From positions 1-64,000 of the forward strand of contig JAGXGW010000023.1 in assembly GCA_024636555.1 (NCBI GenBank): a stretch of DNA of 64,000 nucleotides, read 5' to 3'. Source of the stretch: Paracoccaceae bacterium. GTDB taxonomy: Bacteria; Pseudomonadota; Alphaproteobacteria; Rhodobacterales; Rhodobacteraceae. The notes under the pieces are model-generated. The model made no database searches. It saw only the letters and a list, made by a program, of their open reading frames with translations, and was not told where the DNA came from. Both the position numbers and the translations under genes were made by a program. Each line of letters starts with the position of its first letter. Within the stretch, counting starts at the first letter, position 1. This document shows, in pieces, positions 19,382-28,902 of the stretch.

Positions 19382-20395
19382 CTAACAATACCCTTCGACG
19401 CCGATCCGTTGATCAGACGAGTATCTTTCACCATGCGCCCAGCCGACGGGCAGGACGTGATCAATCGCCCGCAGGATGTCGTCTGTCATGGCGAAGGCGC
19501 TGCCGGCCACGCAATCGGCCAGATGGTCGGCCTTGCGTGTGCCCGGAATCGGGACGAGTTGTGCGCCCTGCGCCAGACACCATGCAATCGCCAATGCGGC
19601 GGGTGTGGTGCCCAGTTCCTGCGCCAACTGCCGGAAGGCGGAAACCTTGATCAGGTTGTGGCCGAGGTTGGGCTCCTGAAACCGCGGGTTGGGAATGCGG
19701 AAATCGCCCTTGCCGAACCGTGCGGGGTCCGGCGCGGTGGAGGTGAACATCCCGCGGCCCACGGGCGAAAACGGCACGAAGGTCACGCCCAGTTCCGCGC
19801 AGGTCTGGATCAGGCCCAGTTCCGGCTGGCGGGTCCAGAGCGAGTATTCGCTTTGCACCGCATCCACCGGCCCGATGGCCGCAGCCCGCCGCAGGCTGGC
19901 AGGCGCGATTTCCGAAAACCCGATGCCCCCGATCTTGCCCTCTGCCTTGAAGGCCAGCAGCGTCTCCATCACCTCTTCGATCTCGATACGCGGATCGCGG
20001 CGGTGGATGTAGTAGAGCTCGACGTGGTCCAGCCCCAGACGGGTCAGCGACGCATCGAGCGATGAGCGCAGATAGTCCTTGGTGTTGTTGAAGCCGCGCT
20101 TGCCGGTCTCGGGGTCACGGTCGATCCCGCCCTTGGTGGCAATGGTGAAATGGCCGGGCCTGTCTTTGAGATATGTGCCGATGATCGTCTCGGATACGCC
20201 CATCCCGTAGACATCGGCGGTATCGAGAAAATCGACACCCATGTCCCGTGCGGCGGTCAGTGTCTCATGGGCCTCGGCCTCGGATGTGGGGCCGTAGGCT
20301 CCGCCAAAGCTCCAACATCCCAGCCCGACCTCGGCAACTGTTTTTCCATCCTGACGAATACGGCGCGTTTTCAACCTGAACCCCTTCCGGTGCAT
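19382..20395 (-). CDS. aldo/keto reductase
   Basis: EVGLGCWSFGGAYG, FLDTADVYGMGVSE, YYIHRRDP, LGVTFVPFSPVGRGMFTS, LVPIPGTRK. Confidence 0.95.
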   Translation of the reverse strand: MHRKGFRLKTRRIRQDGKTVAEVGLGCWSFGGAYGPTSEAEAHETLTAARDMGVDFLDTADVYGMGVSETIIGTYLKDRPGHFTIATKGGIDRDPETGKRGFNNTKDYLRSSLDASLTRLGLDHVELYYIHRRDPRIEIEEVMETLLAFKAEGKIGGIGFSEIAPASLRRAAAIGPVDAVQSEYSLWTRQPELGLIQTCAELGVTFVPFSPVGRGMFTSTAPDPARFGKGDFRIPNPRFQEPNLGHNLIKVSAFRQLAQELGTTPAALAIAWCLAQGAQLVPIPGTRKADHLADCVAGSAFAMTDDILRAIDHVLPVGWAHGERYSSDQRIGVEGYC

Positions 20396-20551
20396 ATTTC
20401 TTTGTCATCGGGACAGTCTATCAAAGAAAGTCGGGGGGGAAACAGAGGTTGATCGGTTTCGCCGCTTTGGGTGTAAAGGTGTGGACAGCAAGAGCGCCTT
20501 TGGGTGAGCGACGTCATTCGATGCAACCATATGAATTTTTGAACAGGGAGA

Positions 20552-20866
20552 TTGAAGGAAATGCGGAGCGAGGAAGACAAGATCTCAGGCCGATTGAGCG
20601 GTGAACAGATCGAGCCGGACCAACCGGACAATATGTTGTTGCGGCTGATCTATATGGTGCTGATCGCCGTCATGATCTCGGTCGAGCAGACGGTGCTGGG
20701 GGTGGCCACGGTTGTCCAGTTTGTCGTGATGCTGGTGAACAACAATCAACCGAACCCGCGTCTGGCCGATTTCGGAACCGACCTCGGCATCTGGATCGCC
20801 AAGGCAGCGCGCTACCAGACGGCGGCAAGCAATGTCAAACCCTGGCCTTGGACCGAGCTGGACTGA
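20552..20866 (+). CDS. DUF4389 domain-containing membrane protein
   Basis: LRLIYMVLIAVMISVEQTVLGVATVVQFVVMLVNNNQPNPRLADFGTDLGIW. Confidence 0.8.
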   Translation: MKEMRSEEDKISGRLSGEQIEPDQPDNMLLRLIYMVLIAVMISVEQTVLGVATVVQFVVMLVNNNQPNPRLADFGTDLGIWIAKAARYQTAASNVKPWPWTELD

Positions 20867-20979
20867 GGTGGCCCCGCCAATCCGCCCTTGTTTTCGTTCA
20901 TCTGCGAACAACCTTGCCGCCAACTGGTGCATCGCGTTAGTCTTGCGCGCAGATGACGGGATAAGGGAAAGTGTGACAG

Positions 20980-21777
20980 ATGAAGGATTTAGAGGGCCGC
21001 AAGGCGCTGGTGACCGGCTCTGCCACCGGCTTGGGACGGTCGATTGCCGTGAAGCTGGCCGCGCGCGGGGCGGATGTCATCATCAACTACGCACGCTCAA
21101 GCGCCGAGGCCGAGGAGGCCGCAGAACTGTGCCGCGCCGAAGGGGTGCAGGTGCAGGTGGTCAAGGCCAATGTCGCCGATCCGGACGGTTGCAAGGCGCT
21201 GGCCGTGGCGGCGCAGGCTTGGGGCCAGCTTGATATTCTGGTCAACAACGCGGGCATCACCCGCCATGCACGCGACCATTCGGACCTCGATGCCCTTTCC
21301 AAGGGTGACTTCATGGACATCTACGAGGTCAATGTCGTCGGTCCCTACCTGATGCTCCAAGCGACGAAACCCCTGCTTCAGGCCGCGCATGCGAAAAGCG
21401 GCCGGTCGAGCACGGTGCTCAACACATCCTCCATCGCCGGGGTCCGGGGGGTCGGCTCCTCTGTCGCCTATGCCGCCTCCAAGGGGGCGCTCAACACGAT
21501 GACGCTGTCGCTGGCCCGCGCGCTGGCCCCTGCGATCCGCGTGAACGCGATCTGCCCCGGCTTCATCGGGACGCGCTGGTTCAAGGATACGATGGACGAG
21601 GCGAAGTACGCCGATACCATCCGCCGGATCGAGACGCTGACGCCGCTGGCCGCCGCCTCCGGCCCCGACGATATTGCGGATGCGGCGCTGTTTTTCCTCT
21701 CGGATGCGTCGCGCCATGTGACGGGCGAGATGCTGCTCGTGGACGCTGGTATGCATCTGGGCAAACTCAGGGACTGA
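20980..21777 (+). CDS. SDR family oxidoreductase
   Basis: KALVTGSATGLGRSIAVKLA, NNAG, YAASKGALNTMTLSLARAL, HVTGEMLLVDAGM. Confidence 0.95.
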   Translation: MKDLEGRKALVTGSATGLGRSIAVKLAARGADVIINYARSSAEAEEAAELCRAEGVQVQVVKANVADPDGCKALAVAAQAWGQLDILVNNAGITRHARDHSDLDALSKGDFMDIYEVNVVGPYLMLQATKPLLQAAHAKSGRSSTVLNTSSIAGVRGVGSSVAYAASKGALNTMTLSLARALAPAIRVNAICPGFIGTRWFKDTMDEAKYADTIRRIETLTPLAAASGPDDIADAALFFLSDASRHVTGEMLLVDAGMHLGKLRD

Positions 21778-21886
21778 GCCTATGCCAGCCATAGTCTTTG
21801 CCAAAGCCTGCCGCGTGGGGCAGCGTTGACAGTTCTGTCCGGTTAGGGCCACGCTTGCGCCAAACATACCGGAACTGGAGAAGACC

Positions 21887-23176
21887 ATGCCTGTCAGCGA
21901 CGAACTGCGTGCCGCGATCGAAGCCTCGGTGGATGAAGGGTTTGACGCGCAGATCGCCTATACGCGCAAACTCGTCAATTTTCCGTCGCAGCGCGGGGAA
22001 GAGTTTGCCGTGCAGGACTTCCTGTTTCAGGACTGGAAAGAACGCGGCTTCACGATGGACCGTTTCCATATGAACGAAGCCGAGATCACCGCCCACGAGG
22101 GCGGCGCGCCGTTCTCGGAGGATCATTCGCAGGCGCCCATCGTTGTGGGCATCCATCATCCCAAGGCGGAAACCGGGCGCTCGTTGATCCTGCAACACCA
22201 TGTCGATGTTGTGCCCGTTGGCCCTACGGATATGTGGGAAAAAGCGCCCTATGGCGGGGAGATCGTCGGCGACTGGATGTATGGTCGCGGCTCCGGCGAT
22301 ATGAAGGCGGGCGCGGCGGCCAATGTCTTTGCGCTGGAGGCGCTCAAACGGATCGGGCTGCAACCTGCCGCCACGGTCTATCTGCAATCTGTCGTAGAGG
22401 AGGAATCCACCGGAAACGGTGCGATGCAGACTTTCCTGCGCGGTTATACGGCGGACGCCGCCCTGATCCCCGAACCGGAGGGCGACAAGCTGGTGCGCGC
22501 CTGCGCTGGTGTTTTGTGGTTCTCGGTCGAGGTGCGCGGCGTGCCGGTGCATGTCCGCGAGATGGGTGAGGGGGCCAATGCGATCGATGCCGCTTACCGC
22601 GTGATCGGCGCGCTGCGCGAGATCGAGGCCAAGTGGAACGGCGAGAAAGACCAGCATCCCGAGTTCCTGAGCGAGCAACACCCGATCAACCTGAACATCG
22701 GCAAGATCGCGGGTGGCGACTGGGGCTCGTCCGTGCCCGCATGGTGCCGCTTTCAGGCGCGTATCGCGATCTATGCGGGGCAGAACGCCGCCGCAAAGCT
22801 CCGCGAGATCGAGGACCACGTCGCCGCTTTCGCACGGCAGGACCGCTTTTTGTCGCAAAACCCGCCGCAGATCGTGCAGAACGGGTTTAACGCTGAAGGC
22901 TATGTGCTGGAACCCGGATCCGACGCGGAAAACGTGCTTGCGACAGCACACGAGGCAGCCTTTGGCGCACCGTTGGAGACGATGACGACACCCGCCTATC
23001 TGGATGCGCGGGTCTATGCGCTTTACAACAACATTCCCACGCTCTGCTACGGCCCGGTCTCGCGCAATATCCACGGCTTTGACGAATGCGTCAGCCTGTC
23101 ATCCCTGCGCAAGGTGACCAAGGCGATGGCGCTTTTCGTGGCCGACTGGTGCGGGACAGAGCCTGTCGCTGACTAA
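21887..23176 (+). CDS. M20 family metallopeptidase / ArgE-DapE family deacylase
   Basis: LQHHVDVVPVGPTDMWEKAPYGGEIVGDWMYGRGSGDMKAG, VVEEESTGNGAM. Confidence 0.93.
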   Translation: MPVSDELRAAIEASVDEGFDAQIAYTRKLVNFPSQRGEEFAVQDFLFQDWKERGFTMDRFHMNEAEITAHEGGAPFSEDHSQAPIVVGIHHPKAETGRSLILQHHVDVVPVGPTDMWEKAPYGGEIVGDWMYGRGSGDMKAGAAANVFALEALKRIGLQPAATVYLQSVVEEESTGNGAMQTFLRGYTADAALIPEPEGDKLVRACAGVLWFSVEVRGVPVHVREMGEGANAIDAAYRVIGALREIEAKWNGEKDQHPEFLSEQHPINLNIGKIAGGDWGSSVPAWCRFQARIAIYAGQNAAAKLREIEDHVAAFARQDRFLSQNPPQIVQNGFNAEGYVLEPGSDAENVLATAHEAAFGAPLETMTTPAYLDARVYALYNNIPTLCYGPVSRNIHGFDECVSLSSLRKVTKAMALFVADWCGTEPVAD

Positions 23177-23237
23177 AGGTTTCACGCGCTGACATTGCGG
23201 TGAGGCTGATTGCGCAGCAAGGGCGAGGCGCCCCCGA

Positions 23238-23861
23238 TCACACCTTGGGCGGGCGGCTTTTGTAGACCGGAAGCCGCCAGCCAAAGGCCAGCGATCCGGC
23301 GCGCAGAATCCATGTCACCAGCGCGCAGGTGACCAGCACGATCAGCGCATGTGCGCCCAGTTCACGCGCGACCAAAGCCGCCGCCGCGCCCGCAAAGGCG
23401 GCGGTTGCATAAAGCTCGCCCTTTTTCAGAACCAGCGGCACCTCGTTGCAGACCACGTCACGCATCAGCCCGCCCAGACAGCCGGTGATGATGCCCATGA
23501 TCACGACGATGGCGGCGGGTTGCTCCATCCCCATCGCCACACCGACGCCCGCCGGCACGGCAACCGCCAGCGCCAGACTGTCCAGCCAGATCAGCGCGCG
23601 GTAGCGGCTTTCCAGCAGATGCGCGGTAAAGAACACCACAAGGGCAGCGGTGCAGGCGATGGCGATATAGGTCGGCTCGGCCACCCAGAACACCAGATCC
23701 CGGTTGAGCAGCACATCGCGCAACGTGCCGCCGCCCACGGCTGTCAGGCAGGCGATGAAGAAAAAGCCCACGATATCAAGCTGCGCGCGCGAGGCGACCA
23801 GCGCGCCTGTCAGCGCAAAGACCAGCACCGCCGCATAGTCGAGCAGCATCAGCAGGGTCAC
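23238..23861 (-). CDS. UPF0126/TRIC-type trimeric intracellular cation channel family protein
   Basis: [48 protein letters not shown]; duplicated [16 protein letters not shown]. Confidence 0.9.
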   Translation of the reverse strand: MTLLMLLDYAAVLVFALTGALVASRAQLDIVGFFFIACLTAVGGGTLRDVLLNRDLVFWVAEPTYIAIACTAALVVFFTAHLLESRYRALIWLDSLALAVAVPAGVGVAMGMEQPAAIVVIMGIITGCLGGLMRDVVCNEVPLVLKKGELYATAAFAGAAAALVARELGAHALIVLVTCALVTWILRAGSLAFGWRLPVYKSRPPKV

Positions 23862-24328
23862 TGGCCAGCCTTTGCGGCAACCTTGAACGGGGCCATGCCC
23901 GCGCGGGCGAGTTCATCGGCGCGCTCGTTCTCGGGGTGGCCTGCATGGCCCTTGACCCATTCCCACGTCACCTTGTGACGCGCCTGTGCGGTGTCCAGCC
24001 GTTGCCAGAGTTCGACATTCTTGACGGGCTTTTTATCCGCCGTGCGCCAGCCGTTCCGTTTCCAGCCGTGAATCCATGTGGTCACGCCGTTCTTTACATA
24101 GGCGCTGTCGGTGACGATGGTGATCTCGCTGTCACGCTCCAGCGCCTCCAGCGCGTGGATCGCGGCCAGCAGTTCCATACGGTTGTTGGTGGTCAGCGCC
24201 TCGCCGCCGTTCAGTTCGCGTTCCTTGATGATCTGCCCGTCCCGCACCGCGCGCATCAGCGTGCCCCAGCCACCGGGGCCGGGATTGCCGGAGCAGGCCC
24301 CGTCTGTATAGGCGTAAAGGCGGGTCAT
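23858..24328 (-). CDS. rnhA: ribonuclease HI
   Basis: [85 protein letters not shown]. Confidence 0.97.
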   Translation of the reverse strand: MTRLYAYTDGACSGNPGPGGWGTLMRAVRDGQIIKERELNGGEALTTNNRMELLAAIHALEALERDSEITIVTDSAYVKNGVTTWIHGWKRNGWRTADKKPVKNVELWQRLDTAQARHKVTWEWVKGHAGHPENERADELARAGMAPFKVAAKAGQ

Positions 24329-24945
24329 GGTTGGTGCTCCAACGTGATATAGCCGGGCAGGGCGGTGATACGCGCGCACCAGCCGTTGATGCGGGGAAAG
24401 CGGTCCATGTCATAGCCTCCGCGCGTGCCTGCTGTGCAGGTATAGCCGTAAAGCGCGATATCGGCGATGGTCGGTGTTGTGCCGCAAAACCAGTCGCGGT
24501 CTTGCAGAGCATCCTCCATCAACGCCAGCAGGGCGTGTCCTTCGTCCAGCAGGGCCGCCATCCGTTCCGGCGTGGCCAGATGCGCGCGTTCAGGATAGCA
24601 AAGCAGCGCGGCGCGCACGGCAATCACCGGCTCGTGGCGGTTCTGCTCGAAGAACATCCATGCCAGCATCTGCGCTTGCGCGAAAGGATCGGCAGGCACC
24701 CAGTTGGTGCCCGCGCCCAGATACCACAGGATCGCATCGGATTCGTTCAGCACCCGCCCGTCGGCCAGATGCAGCACAGGCAACTTGCCCAGCGGGGCTT
24801 TGCCCTCGGCTTTCGCCGCGCTCAGCGCATCCGATCCCGCCTCGCAGGGGATATGGGTATAGGACCGCCCCAGAAGCGCCAGCAACAGCCGCACCTTGTA
24901 GCTGTTACCGGAGGAAGGCATCGAATAAAGGTTCATCTGGGTCAT
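24325..24945 (-). CDS. glutathione S-transferase family protein
   Basis: [42 protein letters not shown]. Confidence 0.92.
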   Translation of the reverse strand: MTQMNLYSMPSSGNSYKVRLLLALLGRSYTHIPCEAGSDALSAAKAEGKAPLGKLPVLHLADGRVLNESDAILWYLGAGTNWVPADPFAQAQMLAWMFFEQNRHEPVIAVRAALLCYPERAHLATPERMAALLDEGHALLALMEDALQDRDWFCGTTPTIADIALYGYTCTAGTRGGYDMDRFPRINGWCARITALPGYITLEHQP

Positions 24946-24978
24946 GGGTGCTCCGTCGGCATGGTTCATCCCCATATG

Positions 24979-25434
24979 TCAGTCGAAGGCCACGACCGCC
25001 AGACAGATGAGAACGATTGCGCTCAAAAGCACGCGCAGGTGCATCCACCATGCGGGGGCCAGCCCTTGCCTCCAGAACATCCAGTCCAGCAACAACAGTC
25101 CGGCAAATCCTGCCATCAGGTTGACCGCCGCGCCGGTTGGCCCGCCACCTGTCATGAAAAAGGCCCAGAGCGCCGGTATCACCGACAGCACATAGCCTGA
25201 CATTGCAACCGCGCCGCTTGCCTTGGTCGCAAAACCCCACAGCACGCCAGACATGAAGGACAGGATGATCGCGCCGTAGAACAGGCCGACATAGGGGCCG
25301 GTAAACCGGCCGCCCAAGGTCTGCGCGCTCCACAAGCCCAGCGGCTCGGAGATCACGGTCAGCGCGCCCCAGACAAACGGGATCAGACCGGCAAGGCCCA
25401 GCAGCAGGGCGGAACGGGGAACGGGGTGCATCAT
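24979..25434 (-). CDS. DUF3429 domain-containing membrane protein
   Basis: PRSALLLGLAGLIPFVWGAL, GAIILSFMSGVLWGFA. Confidence 0.85.
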   Translation of the reverse strand: MMHPVPRSALLLGLAGLIPFVWGALTVISEPLGLWSAQTLGGRFTGPYVGLFYGAIILSFMSGVLWGFATKASGAVAMSGYVLSVIPALWAFFMTGGGPTGAAVNLMAGFAGLLLLDWMFWRQGLAPAWWMHLRVLLSAIVLICLAVVAFD

Positions 25435-25439
25435 CCGCT

Positions 25440-26390
25440 TCAGGCCGGTTGCCGCAAGACGCGGGGCACTTTGAACTCGACATTTTCTTCGGCGGTGACG
25501 ACCTGTTCCACGGTGAGGTCGAAGCGGTCGCGGAACGCATCCACGACCTCGGTGATCAGCACGTCGGGCGCGGAAGCACCTGCGGTGATGCCGATGCTCG
25601 AGATCCCCTCCAGCGCGCGCCAGTCGATATCGGTGGCGCGCTGGACAAGCTGGGCATAACCGCAGCCTGCCCGCGCGCCCACTTCGACCAGCCGGCGCGA
25701 GTTGGACGAATTGGGCGCCCCGACAACCAGCATCGCGTCACATCTCGGGGCCATGGCCTTGACCGCTTCCTGCCGGTTGGTGGTGGCGTAGCAGATGTCT
25801 TCCTTGTGCGGGCCGACAATGGCGGGAAAGCGGGCTTTCAGCGCCGCGACCACATCGGCGGTGTCATCGACAGACAGCGTCGTCTGCGTGACAAAGGCCA
25901 GCTTTGCCGGATCGCGCACGGTCAGGCCCGGCACATCCTGCGGTGTTTCCACCAGCAGCACCTCGCCCGCAGGCAACTGGCCCATCGTACCGACAGTTTC
26001 GGGATGCCCCGCATGGCCGATCATCACGATCTGCAGCCCGTTCTGGTGATGCCGCTCCGCCTCGATATGGACCTTGCTGACCAGCGGGCAGGTGGCATCG
26101 ACATAGATCATCTCGCGCGCGGCGGCAGCGGCGGGCACGGATTTCGGCACGCCGTGGGCCGAGAATATCACCGGCCGGTCGCCCGGCACGTCGTCCAGTT
26201 CCTCCACAAACACGGCCCCCTTGGCGCGCAGCCCGTCGACCACGAACTTATTATGCACGATCTCGTGGCGCACGAATACCGGCGGGCCCCATTTCTCGAG
26301 CGCCAGTTCGACGATCTTGATGGCGCGGTCCACGCCTGCGCAGAAGCCGCGGGGCGCTGCGAGATAAAGGGTAAGGGGCGGTTTGGTCAT
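25440..26390 (-). CDS. ispH: 4-hydroxy-3-methylbut-2-enyl diphosphate reductase
   Basis: [60 protein letters not shown]. Confidence 0.97.
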   Translation of the reverse strand: MTKPPLTLYLAAPRGFCAGVDRAIKIVELALEKWGPPVFVRHEIVHNKFVVDGLRAKGAVFVEELDDVPGDRPVIFSAHGVPKSVPAAAAAREMIYVDATCPLVSKVHIEAERHHQNGLQIVMIGHAGHPETVGTMGQLPAGEVLLVETPQDVPGLTVRDPAKLAFVTQTTLSVDDTADVVAALKARFPAIVGPHKEDICYATTNRQEAVKAMAPRCDAMLVVGAPNSSNSRRLVEVGARAGCGYAQLVQRATDIDWRALEGISSIGITAGASAPDVLITEVVDAFRDRFDLTVEQVVTAEENVEFKVPRVLRQPA

Positions 26391-26540
26391 AGCGGTCTCC
26401 TGTTGGAACAGAGGTAAGGCTTGATGCGCTGCGGGTCCAGCCCCCAGCAATGACCGCGCCAGTACGTCACGCTGCCGTGATTTGCCGAGGCGGTCGGTTC
26501 CGCCGATAGTGCCGCTTCATGTTTTCGGGGTATCAGGCGG

Positions 26541-26987
26541 ATGCGACAGATCCTTTCAACCGCGATCATTCTGGCAACAGGCGCGGGGCCGGTTTTTGCC
26601 GAAGGGCCGGGCATTCTGCCGTGGCGCGATCCTGCCGTGGTGGCGCAGGGCCAGGACATTTACGCAGGCTATTGCGCTGTCTGCCACGGCGACAGGTTGC
26701 AGGGTGAGCCGAACTGGCAAAGCCGCGACCCAGATGGCTACCTGCCCGCACCGCCACATGATGACAGCGGGCATACATGGCACCATCCCGACCAGCAGCT
26801 TTTCGAGATCACGAAATACGGGATCGAAGCCATCATCGGCGGCACGTACAAAAGCCGGATGGGCGGCTATGACGATATTCTGAGTGATGCCGAGATTATC
26901 GCCGTGCTGGCCTATATCAAAAGCACATGGCCCGCCCGTGTCATCGAGATCCACGACCAGATCAATGCGGATGCCGCGCTGGACTGA
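26541..26987 (+). CDS. secreted c-type cytochrome
   Basis: Signal peptide; GYCAVCHGDRLQGEPNWQ CXXCH; distal heme Met region KSRMGGYDDILSDAEI. Confidence 0.9.
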   Translation: MRQILSTAIILATGAGPVFAEGPGILPWRDPAVVAQGQDIYAGYCAVCHGDRLQGEPNWQSRDPDGYLPAPPHDDSGHTWHHPDQQLFEITKYGIEAIIGGTYKSRMGGYDDILSDAEIIAVLAYIKSTWPARVIEIHDQINADAALD

Positions 26988-27013
26988 CCTGGGGCACTGA
27001 TCCAGCGTACAGT

Positions 27014-27046
27014 AAAAAAAGCGGCCGGGTGACCCGGCCGCTTTTA
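27014..27046. terminator. bidirectional intrinsic terminator
   Basis: AAAAGCGGCCGGGT/GACCCGGCCGCTTTT hairpin between converging cytochrome c and NYN genes. Confidence 0.9.
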
Positions 27047-27102
27047 TAGTGTGCCGCGCAACCGGACAGGGCGCAGTAATGTCGCCCTGCCACGTTGGCG
27101 GA

Positions 27103-27675
27103 TCATTGCTCCGTGGACAGTTCCGCATCACGCGGCGTGGGCATGTCACGTGGCGGGCGGCCGATCACATCCTTCAACTCGTCAAGCTCGATGAAATTAT
27201 CGGCCTGACGGCGCAACTCGTCCGCAATCATCGGGGGCTGGCTCCGGATCGTCGAGACGACAGAGACCCGCACACCCTGCCGCTGCAGGCTTTCCACGAG
27301 GGGCCGGAAGTCGCCGTCACCGGAGAACAGCACGATATGGTCGATGCGCGGTGCCAGTTCCATGGCATCCACGGTCAGTTCGATATCCATATTGCCTTTG
27401 ACCTTACGGCGGCCCTGGCTGTCGGTATATTCCTTGGCCGGTTTCGTCACCATCGTGTACCCGTTGTAATGCAACCAGTCCACGAGGGGGCGTATCGGCG
27501 AATACTCGTCATTTTCAAGCAGTGCAGTGTAGTAAAAGGCGCGCACGAGTTTGCCGCGACGCATGAATTCCTGACGCAGCAACTTGTAGTCGATATCGAA
27601 TCCAAGCGACCGGGCGGCAGCGTAAAGATTGGAGCCATCGATGAACAGCGCCAGCCGTTCGTCTTTGTAAAACAT
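27103..27675 (-). CDS. NYN domain (LabA/DUF88) protein, putative PIN-like RNase
   Basis: RLALFIDGSNLYAAARSLGFDIDYKLL, KGNMDIELTVDAM, DHIVLFSGDGDFRPLVESLQRQGVRVSVVS. Confidence 0.92.
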   Translation of the reverse strand: MFYKDERLALFIDGSNLYAAARSLGFDIDYKLLRQEFMRRGKLVRAFYYTALLENDEYSPIRPLVDWLHYNGYTMVTKPAKEYTDSQGRRKVKGNMDIELTVDAMELAPRIDHIVLFSGDGDFRPLVESLQRQGVRVSVVSTIRSQPPMIADELRRQADNFIELDELKDVIGRPPRDMPTPRDAELSTEQ

Positions 27676-27870
27676 TAATTGTCCTTCCGAGTGTCCGCCT
27701 TGTCGCTGGGTCCGTGAGTGGGAAAAGCGCGGGTTGGGATATGGGGTGTGAGTGGTTCGGGGTGTAAAATATGCGACAAGCTAAAAGTGAAATAGTTTGT
27801 TGCCGAGAGGGCCGCAAGCCCCTAGGTCTTGCACGTCTTCCCTCGCCCCACCGTAAATAATGCCGGAATC

Positions 27871-28437
27871 ATGCCTGTTCAAGAATTCCTCGTCGCACTT
27901 GGCGGCAATCTGCCGTCGGACCAGGGCATGCCGGAGCATACGCTCACGGCAGCGCTATCGGACTGCGCGGAGGAAGGCCTGCACGTTGTCCGCGTCAGCA
28001 AGTTCTACGATACGCCCTGTTTTCCTGCGGGGGCAGGGCCGGATTACGTGAATGCCGCCGCCGTTTTGCAAAGCGATTTGCCGCCGGTTGCCGTGCTCAA
28101 GGCACTGCACCGGATCGAGGCGCGTCATGGACGCTCCCGCAACAAGCGCTGGGGCATGCGGACACTCGATATGGACTTGTTGGCGGCGGGAGATCTGGTG
28201 CTTCCCGACGCTGCGTCACAAGCGCGTTGGCGCGACCTTCCGCCCGAACAGCAGATCCGCTGCAGCCCGTCCAAGCTGATCCTGCCGCATCCGCGTTTGC
28301 AGGATCGTGCCTTCGTGCTCGTGCCGTTATGTGATGTGGCACCGGATTGGGTACATCCTGTGACGGGCAAATCCGTGGCGCAGATGTGTGCGGCCTTGCC
28401 CGCATCCGACACAGAGGCCGTCAAGCCCCGCGAATAG
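27871..28437 (+). CDS. folK: 2-amino-4-hydroxy-6-hydroxymethyldihydropteridine diphosphokinase
   Basis: VALGGNLPSDQ, YDTPCFPAGAGPDYVNAAAV, LDMDLLAAGDLVL, LPHPRLQDRAFVLVPL. Confidence 0.94.
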   Translation: MPVQEFLVALGGNLPSDQGMPEHTLTAALSDCAEEGLHVVRVSKFYDTPCFPAGAGPDYVNAAAVLQSDLPPVAVLKALHRIEARHGRSRNKRWGMRTLDMDLLAAGDLVLPDAASQARWRDLPPEQQIRCSPSKLILPHPRLQDRAFVLVPLCDVAPDWVHPVTGKSVAQMCAALPASDTEAVKPRE

Positions 28438-28509
28438 CGGCTTGTATCCGGCCACGATCCGTCTTAAATAGCGGGTTTCCGAAAGACTGCCGCTGATTGG
28501 AGTGCTCTC

Positions 28510-28872
28510 ATGGCCCGCGTAACCGTAGAAGATTGTGTCGACAAGGTTCCGAACCGGTTCGAGCTGGTCATGCTGGCCGCGCACCGCGCACGCGAAATCA
28601 CCGCAGGCGGCCCTCTGACAGTGGATCGCGAGAACGACAAGAACCCGGTCGTTGCCTTGCGCGAGATCGCGGAAGAGACACAATCGGCCGCTGAGCTGCG
28701 TGAGCGACTGATCGAATCGAACCAGAATCAGATCGAGGTCGATGAGCCGGAAGATGATTCGATGGCGCTTTTGATGGGTGGCGGCGGCGAACAGGCCGAC
28801 AAACCCGTCGAAGATGACATGTCCGAGGAGAAACTGCTGCGGGCCCTTATGGAAGCACAAGGGCAGGGCTAA
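28510..28872 (+). CDS. rpoZ: DNA-directed RNA polymerase omega subunit
   Basis: [55 protein letters not shown]. Confidence 0.97.
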   Translation: MARVTVEDCVDKVPNRFELVMLAAHRAREITAGGPLTVDRENDKNPVVALREIAEETQSAAELRERLIESNQNQIEVDEPEDDSMALLMGGGGEQADKPVEDDMSEEKLLRALMEAQGQG

Positions 28873-28902
28873 GGCTCTCTCGCTGGAAGGGTATGGACCG
28901 AA

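Noticed and set aside
21767-23074. 435-aa minus-strand ORF opposite the M20 peptidase
   Set aside because: Antisense shadow; no domain signature
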